DNA of 64,000 bases from Lepidodermella squamata (lineage: Eukaryota > Gastrotricha): the NCBI GenBank assembly GCA_047495785.1, contig JBLDXI010000002.1, forward strand, positions 434,001 through 498,000. Reading direction: 5' to 3'. The notes under the pieces were generated by a model, which made no database searches, was not told where the DNA came from, and saw only the letters and a list, made by a program, of their open reading frames with translations. Positions 54,680 through 64,000 of the stretch are shown piece after piece. Positions within the stretch are counted from its first letter, which is position 1; the number at the start of each line of letters is the position of its first letter. The position numbers and the translations under genes are program-made.

Positions 54680-57049
54680 TCAAAGGTTGGCAGTAGATGC
54701 AGTTCTTGGCTTTTTCTGCCCCAGGAATCCAGGGTAGATCCAAAACGCTGAGATGATTGCTGAAACGATGATGATAACAAACGCAAGAGCTTCCTGCAGT
54801 TTAATCGCGTCAGACTGCACAGTTATGGCGATTAAAATTGAAGCTGGCAATAGCGTACCCCCAGCGATAACCGCGAGACAGCATGGTACAAACTCATGAC
54901 AACTGGCAGGTATACCCTTTATCTGTCTCAGGCGGAATGCATATAGCGAGGCAATTGCTATCAGTAGGAATTCAATAACTGCAACAACTCCGAGTAAAGG
55001 CCATCCAATCATCGCACACTGGACTAGCCAAACTTCAATCATAGCGTCCAAGGTTTCATCGTACATCGGCTCAGACGCTAGCTTATAGGCGCAGATCATT
55101 CCATTGCTAACTGCCCAGCCTATTAAGATGCCAAGATTGACTAAAGTGATCGAAATCGCTCCTATACTCGTCTGCTTATCAAACGTTCTCCAAATCCGAC
55201 TCGGGAAAGACAGAACCCACTTTTGATACATGTTATAGCCTGTTGATGAGCTATTCTTGTGCAATTCGCCTGAATTTGCAAAAGGGCTCGCACTTTGAAT
55301 CCCCAGCGAATGTTCAAGGATTGCTTTTTGAACAAAGAAGTTGATGCAGATTAACCGAGTGGCTATCAAGCTCCAGACAATAGAGAGTCCGATGCCGAGC
55401 AGGAAAAAGCAAGCTGTAGCTAGGCCTGCGCTCTCCAACCCCCTATCAATAGTAAAAGCCCCTGATGACGAATTAAGGATCAAACAGCCGAATAGGCCGA
55501 AAATTTTGGAAAATCTGAAGTAAACCTTTCTCGGCTTATTCAAAGCGATTGCAATTATAGAACTTGCTTGAATGATCGTAATAACGATAATCAGAAACCA
55601 GCATACACCGAGGGAGGTCGTCGAAACGTGTTTTACATTTCTGAGAACAAGGTGTCGATCTCGGGGAGGAGCTCCAAGAGGCCATGTTATAGGACGGAGA
55701 ATTTGCAAGTCGTAACTATTGAGCGAAAACTCGGAAAGGGACCTGTCCAGCTTTTGACGGATTTGAAGCAAGTCTTTGATCCCATCAGGTGTCCATTGAG
55801 TTGCAGTTTGTATGTCTCCCATGGGTGAGCCAGAGGAGCTGTAGGCCGACCTTCCAATCCTCATTCCGATGAACTCGGATGATAGAACAGATTCATTCGC
55901 AATTTTAGCGACTAGTGAAGGGTTGGAGTGATAGTCGCGAAGGGTCAAGTTATACTCAGACTTCAGACGCAGCTCAGTGTTGTGAAGGGCGAAGAAGGCT
56001 GTTAAAAACGCGTCGTAAACCACGTAAGCAGTGATGAGAGCTGAATCTGCAGTAGCAGGGGTTGCGTTTATTCCCTTGATTATGTAAGCGTCATAATCAG
56101 CCGCATTGTCTCCGAACGAGGTCAATCGACTGTAGTTATCAGGCCTGCCAATGTAGCCGAAGAAATACGTCTGCCTTATCTGGGCTAACAACTCCTGTTG
56201 CGAGCAATTCACGGCCATAGTGTTGTCGACGCCGAGCGCAGTTAACAAAGTGGCGAAAACGTAACGAGGCCCTCGCATTCCTTGTTTGTATGCGAAGCAC
56301 AGGAAGCGGACCACATGGTAGTTACTTGATATAGCCAACACAATCACCCTAGCTCCTGAATTTCTAACAACAGCCACGTCTTCAGGGGTTACGCTCGCAA
56401 TGGTCACATTACCGAAAAACCCGTGAAATACCGCAATTTCAAAGCCATTTGCAACAGCCTGGTCATGAAGCAACATCGCAGTTCCATAGTCATTCACGTT
56501 GCCCATGAATGTTGAGAGCGCAATTCTGTTCCACTTCCCGATATCCCTAATAAACTTCAAAATAGTGATCGCCGTGGTTTTGACGGTAGGTAGCCGCAGG
56601 TAGAAATTAGGGTATAAATAGTGATCCGCGAGGAACGGGGCCGCGCATACCGTACTTATACCGACTTGGTCGATGTACCCGACAAAGCGACCCAGAGCTC
56701 GACATCCAGCGGATATAGCCGGGCCAATAAGGATGGGAGATTGGTAACCGTTCCGCCCTGTTCCGTCGAATTGCCGGCCGAAGAGAACGGCCTCCTTTGG
56801 AGCGTTAAAGCCGAGAAATTCTTCGCGTGGGACGATTTCGATATGATAGTCCGGCAGAATGTCGCTTTGATTGTTAACGCGATCAACGGCGAGTTGAACT
56901 GTTAGAAAAGACGCGGCTAATCGCTTTGCCTCGATTTCCACTACCGGATTGAGGTATAGGACTTTCAAGCGATACGGCTTGGTTTGAGAGTGAACAGCTA
57001 AAGCCATTAATAATATGGCGAGCGAGACGAATTTCAGCCTGGCCAGCAT
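54680..57049 (-). CDS. GABA-B-like class C G-protein-coupled receptor, intronless
   Basis: A single 789-residue open frame. Residues 1-22 form a signal peptide; about 27-440 match the periplasmic-binding-like (ANF receptor) ligand-binding fold, with N-glycosylation sites. A short linker contains ITWPLGAPPRDRHLVLRNVK, matching the PPxDxxxV junction of GABA-B receptors, which lack the cysteine-rich domain of other class C receptors. Seven hydrophobic helices follow (about 485-775); the TM3 region ATACFFLLGIGLSIVWSLIA resembles GABA-B TM3. The family signals through Gi/o at the plasma membrane. It is probably an orphan: whether GABA-contacting residues are kept cannot be told. No introns although all neighbours have them, which hints at a retrocopy or intron loss. 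It lies antisense within the receptor array. Confidence 0.82.
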   Translation of the reverse strand: MLARLKFVSLAILLMALAVHSQTKPYRLKVLYLNPVVEIEAKRLAASFLTVQLAVDRVNNQSDILPDYHIEIVPREEFLGFNAPKEAVLFGRQFDGTGRNGYQSPILIGPAISAGCRALGRFVGYIDQVGISTVCAAPFLADHYLYPNFYLRLPTVKTTAITILKFIRDIGKWNRIALSTFMGNVNDYGTAMLLHDQAVANGFEIAVFHGFFGNVTIASVTPEDVAVVRNSGARVIVLAISSNYHVVRFLCFAYKQGMRGPRYVFATLLTALGVDNTMAVNCSQQELLAQIRQTYFFGYIGRPDNYSRLTSFGDNAADYDAYIIKGINATPATADSALITAYVVYDAFLTAFFALHNTELRLKSEYNLTLRDYHSNPSLVAKIANESVLSSEFIGMRIGRSAYSSSGSPMGDIQTATQWTPDGIKDLLQIRQKLDRSLSEFSLNSYDLQILRPITWPLGAPPRDRHLVLRNVKHVSTTSLGVCWFLIIVITIIQASSIIAIALNKPRKVYFRFSKIFGLFGCLILNSSSGAFTIDRGLESAGLATACFFLLGIGLSIVWSLIATRLICINFFVQKAILEHSLGIQSASPFANSGELHKNSSSTGYNMYQKWVLSFPSRIWRTFDKQTSIGAISITLVNLGILIGWAVSNGMICAYKLASEPMYDETLDAMIEVWLVQCAMIGWPLLGVVAVIEFLLIAIASLYAFRLRQIKGIPASCHEFVPCCLAVIAGGTLLPASILIAITVQSDAIKLQEALAFVIIIVSAIISAFWIYPGFLGQKKPRTASTANL

Positions 57050-58650
57050 TCACTTTTGTTTATTCTTCCTTCTCAGAAAAATATAGATCTGGTTAAACCT
57101 GATTGGCAAACTGTTATCTTCAGGGCGGGCTGAGCCACTTTAATTTGTCAAAAATTTTGAAGCAGGACTTCCGACTTTTCGGTAATATGAACTGTCCGGA
57201 ATAGCATTAGAAGCCAAGGAAGTCAGCTCCGATATAGGCCATTTATCACCACCCACTCTATGCAATCTTAAAAAAGAAGGCGTGCAGGTAATATTGTAAC
57301 TCGAAACATTTTGACGAGAAGTTTCTAGTGTTCCAGGCACGACTATAGTAAAATGTAATTTAATATGCTGCGTTGGTGCATTGAAGGATTTGTAGGCTCA
57401 GGTTTGAGATTCCGATGAACTGTTTGGGATGATGGACTGGTGGTCTAAAAAGACGGAATTTGGGGTCTGAGTCCAGAGTTCAGTAAAGGTCATAATTTTT
57501 ATAAATCTGGCTGACTAGAGGCACCTCTAACAATTCTGAATTCGCACGTGATATTCCATAATCCAAGCGCAGCCTCAAACCGATATAAAATAATCCGGAC
57601 ATTTACTACGTCGCACTATTCCAAGGATTTCTTCGCAGACCAATTCTTCACCTCATTCCACTCCAAAAATTGTCAGTAATATACGAGATACCTGGCTTAT
57701 GTTTTTTTGCTCCTCGGAAAAATTAATGCATATCTGGTCAAATGTCATTGACGATGCCATGGTCATGGTGTCAAATTAATACCTTGAGCCCACGGCTTCA
57801 TATTACACGTAAACATCTATGAAGCTTGCCAACATGCGATTTCCGACAGGTGGGAAATGTGAACTTATACGCAATTATGCGCATCCATCACACAATCTTA
57901 GGGAGATAATTAAGTTTTGCTGAATCCTAAAGTGAATTTTCAAGTGCGAGCGCGACATATAAACAGCTGAATACGCCAGGCCGACGGTGGACGTTTAGTT
58001 AAATTTTGTTCATTTTCCAAATTTGGCTCGCTAGATAAAGTGCGGACTCTGCTGAATTGCCTTTCAATGAAGTCGCTTTAAAAATCCGGTCTGAAAGCTC
58101 GTCATTTACGGTTTTTATTTTTGCCCTATATATCAACATGAGCAATGAGAAATCGATGGCGTGAAGAGTTTAGAAGCTTGACCCAAGTGCTTGTTACACC
58201 TAGACGGTAACAGAGTTTGACTGCTGCACGTTTGAGAGGGCCATTGAAGCATCAATTATTTCTGGATTTAATCGAATCTAGCCACAGAGATCTGAAAAAT
58301 CTGAAAGATCATGTGAATTGTCGGCATTAAGCCCCACGTGAAGCTGCGGAGTTTTATACATTTGGACAACCATCATCCTTTCCTCATAGTTTATAAAAGG
58401 CTTGAAAGACTTTTCTCGTGTGGAGAATTTCTATGGCGTTATCACTAAAATAATTTAATTAAAGATCTTCACCTTTGTGGTGCACTACATTTAAAACACA
58501 TTATTCCTGTGAAAGTTCAGTTACCTGGGCGTTATGACAAATCTACTGGGAACATTGTGACTAAGCTGGCGGATCGATACTTAAAGCTAGCCAGAAAATT
58601 TGAAGTACAATAATGCCATTTCAATTCTCTCATTCCTAATTTCATCAGCC
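57050..58650. other. Intergenic region between class C receptor and NR-E
   Basis: Divergent promoters are expected here. The 58434-58535 part matches the NR-D upstream block. No further gene or element recognised. Confidence 0.5.
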
Positions 58651-59965
58651 ATGGATAAAGCCGTAGTCGATTTAGGAAGCAGGTTTCTATGCCCGGTTTG
58701 TGGTTTTTTACCCAAATTTGTGGAAGCTGATTTTGGAAACCCTGTTTTTCCCAGGTATGCCAAACCGCTACCGATGGCAAGAAGAGGTGTGGCGCCTTGG
58801 TATGTGAGGCATGCAAAAGATTCTTTCTGAGACAACGAGCCTCCCCCGATGGAGTTCGCCACGCCCACTGCAATGAATCACGGGCCTATGTCAACAAATC
58901 GGGCGCACATTTACGTAACACCTGCAAAAAATGTCGATTAGATATGTGCATCGAGGAAGGTATGCATCAGCAAGACCGGAAGGAACGAAAATTAGCGAAG
59001 CTTAAGGCGGCTAAGCCAGCGGATGCTCCGATCAGCCAAATTCCACTGGAAGAGCCAGCGAAGCTTGAGTCGATTCAGAATCTTTTAGTTTCCAGTGCTA
59101 TCCATCTAAGGCATCAAATCAACAGCCATCCGTATCGACGAAGGGATTCGCCACTAATTATCGACAGCGATATCGACGTTGCTATACTGTGGACAATGAG
59201 CATGGAACATACCTTCGTTGTCGCTGTTTTCCAGCGCAAATTTCTCAGCAGTTTGCCAGGGTTCAGAGACCTAACCGTGTCGGATCGATGCAAGTTATTC
59301 TCGAACTCCTACTCTAAAATCTCGCTGGTGAACACGTGCTGCGAGAGCGAAGAGCTGGCAGCTGGATTTACTGCTTCCAAGATCAATGCTGAGCTCTATA
59401 CCAAGAAGATACCTGAAATTTCTGTGAGTCTTTGCTACTTTTCAATTTTGTTATGTATTTTGTTGTACTTGAAAGTACGGTCTTTCTGAAGCTAATCATC
59501 TCGGCCGAGTATTTGCTGCTTGGAAGCCGTCTGATATTGAACTCGCAGTGCTGATGGCCCTTTTGTTTCTAACGGGTAATTACATATGCCGAACTTGATG
59601 ATGCAATTTCAATCCATTCCTTCTTAGGTCTACCTGCAGAAGCTCTGGAAAATCCACCCGCCAGAGATAAGGCTTTCAAGTATATCAAAAATCTTCATTG
59701 CTGCGCGACTGGAGGCAGCGAGGAGCGAAATGCTTGGCTTTACTACACCATACAACAGTTCGCCGAGGTTGGCACCCGGCGATCCGTTGCGTTTCAAAAG
59801 GTACTACAGCGCTGTCCGGAATTCATTCCGTCGAGTCGAATCCTCGTTGAAATGGCTGATACTGTTCTGAGGGGATCCCTACCTACAGACGCTGATAAAA
59901 ACGCCGCTGCTGATGATGAAGATTCTATATTTACCTGGGACTCGCTGGGATGTGAGCTGGCATAA
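58651..59965 (+). CDS. Divergent nuclear receptor (NR-E)
   Basis: Exons 58651..58695, 58755..59423, 59476..59575 and 59628..59965 give 383 residues. It is a near twin of NR-D: same first-exon length (15 codons), the same finger layout (CPVCQTATDG, CEACKRFFLR, HAHC, 17 residues, CKKCRLDMC), the basic hinge QQDRKERKLAKLKAAK and LBD signatures FLSSLPGFRDLTVSDRCKLF and VNTCCES. The acidic tail continues four residues beyond that of NR-D (SLGCELA end). Predicted nuclear transcription factor; ligand unknown. ATTTCATCAG directly precedes the CCATGG start and could be an acceptor. Duplication with NR-D includes upstream sequence. Confidence 0.88.
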
Positions 59966-61241
59966 ATCGCCATATATATTCTGTTGTTTATTAAGCATGT
60001 TGTTGTTTATCATCGCTGGTTTTTTCAGTTATTTGATATTTTCACTGATCAGTTATTCAAGAAATTGTTTCAGGATTTCTACCGTCGTGTTGTTCTATTT
60101 GACGAATCGCGCGATAGACAAACTGCGTTATACTGCGCGGCTCTCTGGTCTCAATAAGAACTGAATACAGGGTTTAAAGATTTGGTGAGCGGACAAACAT
60201 CAGCGACTTTTCGAATTCTGAGATGTTTGAGAGCCTTGTGATGGCCGCGGTAACATCGAAAAGTCACCACAAAATCTGTTCACCCGCTGAACAAATCTTA
60301 TAATACGGTACATCTTCAGCTTTATTCAGTTTTTATTGACACAAGAGAGACACGCAGTATGTCTAATGTTGGTATGTGAAAGTGATTGCCAAGATTAGAG
60401 GAAATGGTGAAATCATTCTTCAGCAAAGTGATAATTTAAAATTTAAACAACTTGATCGCAAAGTTGTGAAGGCATATGAGGAAGTGGACGCCATAATTAG
60501 ACGTCATAATTGCTGATTTCGAAAAAAGCCTGTTTCAAAAATGTACTTTATGCCTTTATCAATAATTTCTCACGCTTTTATTTCTGATGTTATTTTCATA
60601 TTCTTGAGATAATTCTGAGCTGAGAAATCTTGCTGGGTGTTCAAGAATGTTCATGGGTAGGAAATAGCTGGGTAGGAACATATAGGAATCCAAGATTCGT
60701 CCCTCTTCAAATCAAGACATGCATTCGTTGAATTTTTATCGGTTAGCCTCAATTCGCACCCTGCCCCCAATTCAGATAATGAACTGTTTCATTTTTTTCA
60801 TTGGGGAAGTAGATTCGATTTGCATAAGATGTAACGTGCATTCATGATCCATTAAAATCCCATCTCACTTCAGACTTTTCCATCACGGTTACGAAATCGC
60901 ATCTCTCACCCTTGAAGTCTAGTCATTTTCAATCAATATTAATCATTAAGATTATATCTCGCTTAACAAGATTTTCTCATTCTCAGCATTTTATCCTGCA
61001 GGATGCATCAGAAAACTTCGCGTCGCGTAACGACCTATTACGCATGAGTTACGAGGTAAGGTTGATTCAAATGTCGAAAGCGGGAACTTGAGCTCTAAAT
61101 ATTGATAAACTGCGACAACCATCAAGCATCCGGACAGGTGATCTAGAAAGACACTTGATTACGACTTCCCCGATACATTACTTACTTTGTCGAGCTTCAA
61201 ACTCACAGAATTCTAACCGGAACTCAGTAACCTACGGCAGA
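59966..61241. other. Intergenic region with small inverted-repeat element and duplicated NR upstream block
   Basis: Holds the short inverted-repeat element at 60178-60299. From about 61060 to the NR-F start the sequence aligns with 63556-63738 upstream of NR-G (TAAACTGCGACA, AAAGACAC, TCGAGCTTCA). Nothing else recognised. Confidence 0.55.
60178..60299. mobile_element. Short MITE-like inverted repeat
   Basis: AAGATTTGGTGAGCGG at the left faces CCCGCTGAACAAATCTT at the right, with a second inner pair GACTTTTCGA / TCGAAAAGTC. About 120 bp, no coding capacity, no clear target duplication. Confidence 0.5.
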
Positions 61242-62206
61242 ATGAGTCAGTCAATTTGTCCGGTATGTTAAAAATCCTTTCCATATCTAACGCTTGCGTT
61301 ATTTTCTCGCGATTTTTAAAGGTATGCGCAACTTTCACCGATGGTAGAACACGATGTGGCGCTTTGGTTTGTGAGGCCTGCAAAAGATTTTTCCTAAGAT
61401 TAAGAGCTTCCCCGGAAAGCATCGAACACATCGAATGCCGAAAATCGCGGGGAAGTCTCGGCAAAAATAGTGCAATGTTTCGCAATTCCTGCCGAAAATG
61501 CCGGTTCGAACGCTGCATCAAAGTTGGAATGTACTTGCAACTTACTTACTTTATCGGACCGCTGCAAGTTGTTCTCCAATGCGTACTCAAAACTTGCTTC
61601 CGTCAACACGTGCTGTGAGGGAGTTAGTTACGCTGCGGGTTTCAGTGCATCCCGAGAGAATTCGCAGATTTTTATAGCCAAAATTCCAGAAGCTGCGGTA
61701 AGGAGAAGTCTGTTAAGCTATGAGCATTATGATCACAAGTATTATTTCTTTCCAGTACGCATTGCTTGAGGCAGATCATCTTGGTCGCATTTTCGAAGCC
61801 TGGAATCCGTCGGATTTCGAAATAGCAATTTTGATTGCTACGCTCTTCTATACAAGTTAGTTTCAGCCTGTCCTGCTCTTTTCTATCTGTCTAAAAATGT
61901 TCTCCAGGTCTGCCTGGTTATGCAATGGAGAATCCCAGTGCTCGAGATCGCGCGTTACAAGAAGTCGAAAGTCTTCATTTCTGCGCGACTGGCGGCAGCG
62001 AGGATCGAAAAGCTTGGATGCATTACGTGATGGGTGAACTTTCTGAAGTTGGCATTAGGCGGACTTATGCTTTTCGACAAGCGCTACAGCGATGCCCAGA
62101 ATTCATACCAGCGAGTCGGGTAATGATTGAAATGCACAGCTCAGTTTTGGAAGAACCGTCACAACCTGAACTTTACCTTCCAATAACAGACGAGGATTCA
62201 CTGTAG
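61242..62206 (+). pseudogene. Nuclear receptor copy with internal deletion (NR-F)
   Basis: Recognisable exons are 61242..61262 (MSQSICP), 61322..61697, 61756..61855 and 61908..62206. The DBD is complete (VCATFTDG, CEACKRFFLR, EHIEC, 17 residues, CRKCRFERC, IKVGM). Directly after it, the sequence jumps to the helix 4-5 part of the ligand-binding domain (LTLSDRCKLFSNAYSK), skipping about 110 codons, and in a different frame, so the read-through product ends prematurely. The remaining ligand-binding exons and their splice sites are intact, including the acidic ITDEDSL tail. The junction lies near 61540. It is most simply a recent deletion pseudogene, although a DBD-only product of about 100 residues could be made. 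Confidence 0.82.
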
Positions 62207-63738
62207 ACCCATTTTGACATCGGACTTGAATATAACCGGTCCATTTTCCCATTTTTTTCGTCGTTGTCTTCATGTGCCAATTAAACTCTCTGTCTTGTCA
62301 TATATCTCCTGATTTTTCCATCCGACAGAATACATTAGTGTCAATAACAATTTGAATGTTACGAAATAAAATTGTCCTTGACTATTTTGAAGTGTCCAGG
62401 TAATCGACAATGAGGCATGGTTATGCATCTCGAAATTGTTAGAATTGCAAAATAGTTTAAAATGAGGTTTCAGAACTAAAATTGGGGCGTTCGTTGGTAA
62501 TTCCGGCAATTTTCTATTCTTGATCGATGCAAATTTTGAAGCTGTACAACACGAATTTCGCCGTGAATCACAATCATATGAAAACATTGAGAGCTTGCAA
62601 TTCGCCCCGCCTCAGATTTCAGACCGGAAACGATGCCGAATTTGCAATCAAAATTATTCAGGCTTGCGCGGTTCAATAAGCACGGAAAATCTGATGATTT
62701 ACGAATTTTTAATGTTGATTTACTAGCTTTAAAATGCAATTCTATGTTGATCGGCGAAGCTCGGGCTCTCAATAATTCTAAATTCGGAATCTGCGAATAG
62801 TACTGCCAAGCTGATCACAATGCGGGCTCTAAAAGTGTATGAAGCCGCGATTTTTTGTCCAGTTCCTTACTGTTTGTCTACGATTTCGGATTATCTAGGG
62901 CCAGAATCTAATAATTTGTTCATGGCCCAAACTAAAAGTGTTCGTTACGCTAATACGATAATAGCTGTTGACTTCTATTTCAAACACAAATTTGAGATGG
63001 CCAATTAGGCTCCAGTAGTTAGCAAAATTGAATTAAGCTAAGGTGATCAGGCGGAAATTACAATGGGCGGATCCAGAGTGGGCGATGAGTGAATAAAAAT
63101 GAAGGTCGCGTGCCCACTTTTTCACGTTTTGGTGTGAATTTATGTACTATAGGAAGATCGCTAGTTTCCGATCTGTATAGAGTTGTCTATGCGGCGGAAC
63201 CGATTACAAATTTTCCCAGCTTTGATCGAACTGAAAACCTGGTTTTTGAGATGGAATTTGAGCCAATTTAGCGCGGTGCCCGATCCCAAAAGATTTTGGA
63301 CCGATACTAAGGATGGATTGATTGGATTGATTATTGCTTCACCTCTCATTTTTCGGATTACCCAATTATCGATCGCTCAAGGTTTTATCATTCTTAGCAT
63401 AATAAACATAGGACCGCGGAACTGGTTAGGATCGCAAGAATGAGCTCACCGTATGTACCGATGGAACTGGTTGGGATGATCCCTAAACGAGGATACATAC
63501 ATATGGAAAGTTGAGCACTATGGCGTAGTGAATTCCAATGCATTAGGTGCGTAAAAGGTTAATTCAGATGTCAAGATCGGCTCCAAATAATAAACTGCGA
63601 CATGACTCGCAAGTCAAGCGCTGATGAACTGGAAAGACACTCGGCGAGGATTTCCAGGATAATTAAATGAGTTTTATCGAGCTTCAGATTAAACTTATAA
63701 GCGGCATTCTCAAACCTACGCTCCGATTTGTTGGCGAG
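62207..63738. other. Intergenic region between NR-F and NR-G
   Basis: No gene recognised; several open frames here show no protein-like signature. The last 180 bases match the NR-F upstream block. Confidence 0.5.
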
Positions 63739-64000
63739 ATGAATCAGTCAATTTGCCCGGTTTGTTATCAGCCTTCGTTTCTAAATGCTGGTTCCAAGTT
63801 CCAACAATCTATATATTTTGCAGGTTTGCGCAGCCTTCACCGATGGCAAGAAACGCTGTGGCGCTTTGGTTTGTGAAGCTTGCAAAAGATTCTTTTTGCG
63901 GCTAAGAACTTCCCCGGACTGCCTCGACCACATCGAGTGTCAAAAAACGCGAGCCAGACTCAGCAAAAATGGCTCATTGTTTCGCAACTCCTGCAGAAAA
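63739..64000 (+). CDS. Divergent nuclear receptor, 5' part (NR-G), cut by window end
   Basis: Exon 1 63739..63759 (MNQSICP) and the start of exon 2 63824..64000 encode most of a DBD: VCAAFTDGKKRCGALVCEAC, KRFFLR, DHIEC, 17 residues, then CRK at the window edge. It is closest to NR-F (same short first exon, SPDCLDHIEC against SPESIEHIEC) and shares upstream sequence with it. The rest lies outside the window, so it cannot be said whether this copy is intact. Confidence 0.82.

Overview
The window comes from a small, compact animal genome. Nearly all genes are split by short AT-rich introns with GT..AG (occasionally GC..AG) borders and acceptors of the TTTCAG/TTTTAG kind. Codon structure, N-glycosylated receptors, CD36-type proteins, C-type lectins, GPCRs and a tandem array of divergent nuclear receptors all point to an invertebrate. 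A lineage-specific array of HNF4/supplementary-type receptors plus the splice signals fits a nematode or other ecdysozoan best, but tardigrade, rotifer or a relative cannot be excluded from sequence alone. Exon models below were built by hand from reading frame, phase-compatible splice sites and paralogue comparison; every complete multi-exon model closes in frame.

Layout. 1-10.4 kb: three tandem CD36/SCARB-family genes on + (the first with a shortened ectodomain), with an intronless ankyrin-repeat gene between the first and second. 10.65-13.65 kb: a three-exon minus-strand secreted, probably GPI-anchored protein of unknown family. 14.2-17.1 kb: two tandem alpha-1,3-fucosyltransferases (GT10). 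18.4-22.7 kb: an orphan class A GPCR with a huge third intracellular loop. 24.1-29.6 kb: an ANKUB1-like ubiquitin/ankyrin gene whose 2.3-kb intron carries an antisense 7TM receptor. 30.2-33.5 kb: two tandem PLPP6-like PAP2 phosphatases, the first lacking the PSGH histidine. 33.8-35.9 kb: a two-sushi secreted protein followed by an ankyrin gene (possibly fused). 37.5-40.5 kb: a 13-exon secreted EGF/C-type-lectin mosaic protein. 40.5-49.3 kb: a gene-poor, transposon-rich block containing a SINE and several MITEs with recognisable TIRs and target-site duplications, and a broken zinc-knuckle ORF. 36.5 kb and 49.4-64 kb: seven related nuclear-receptor copies (one truncated, one internally deleted, one cut by the window end), with an intronless antisense GABA-B-like class C receptor inside the array.

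The most unusual observation is in the receptor array: all seven copies lack the second cysteine of DBD finger 2 and instead share an invariant histidine in an H-x2-C-x17-C-x2-C arrangement; finger 1 is one residue longer than normal with an invariant extra cysteine. This suggests a receptor subfamily with a remodelled (HCCC) second zinc finger. The genes do not form one pathway: the window is a series of small local duplications (SCARB, FUT, PLPP6, NR) around unrelated single genes.
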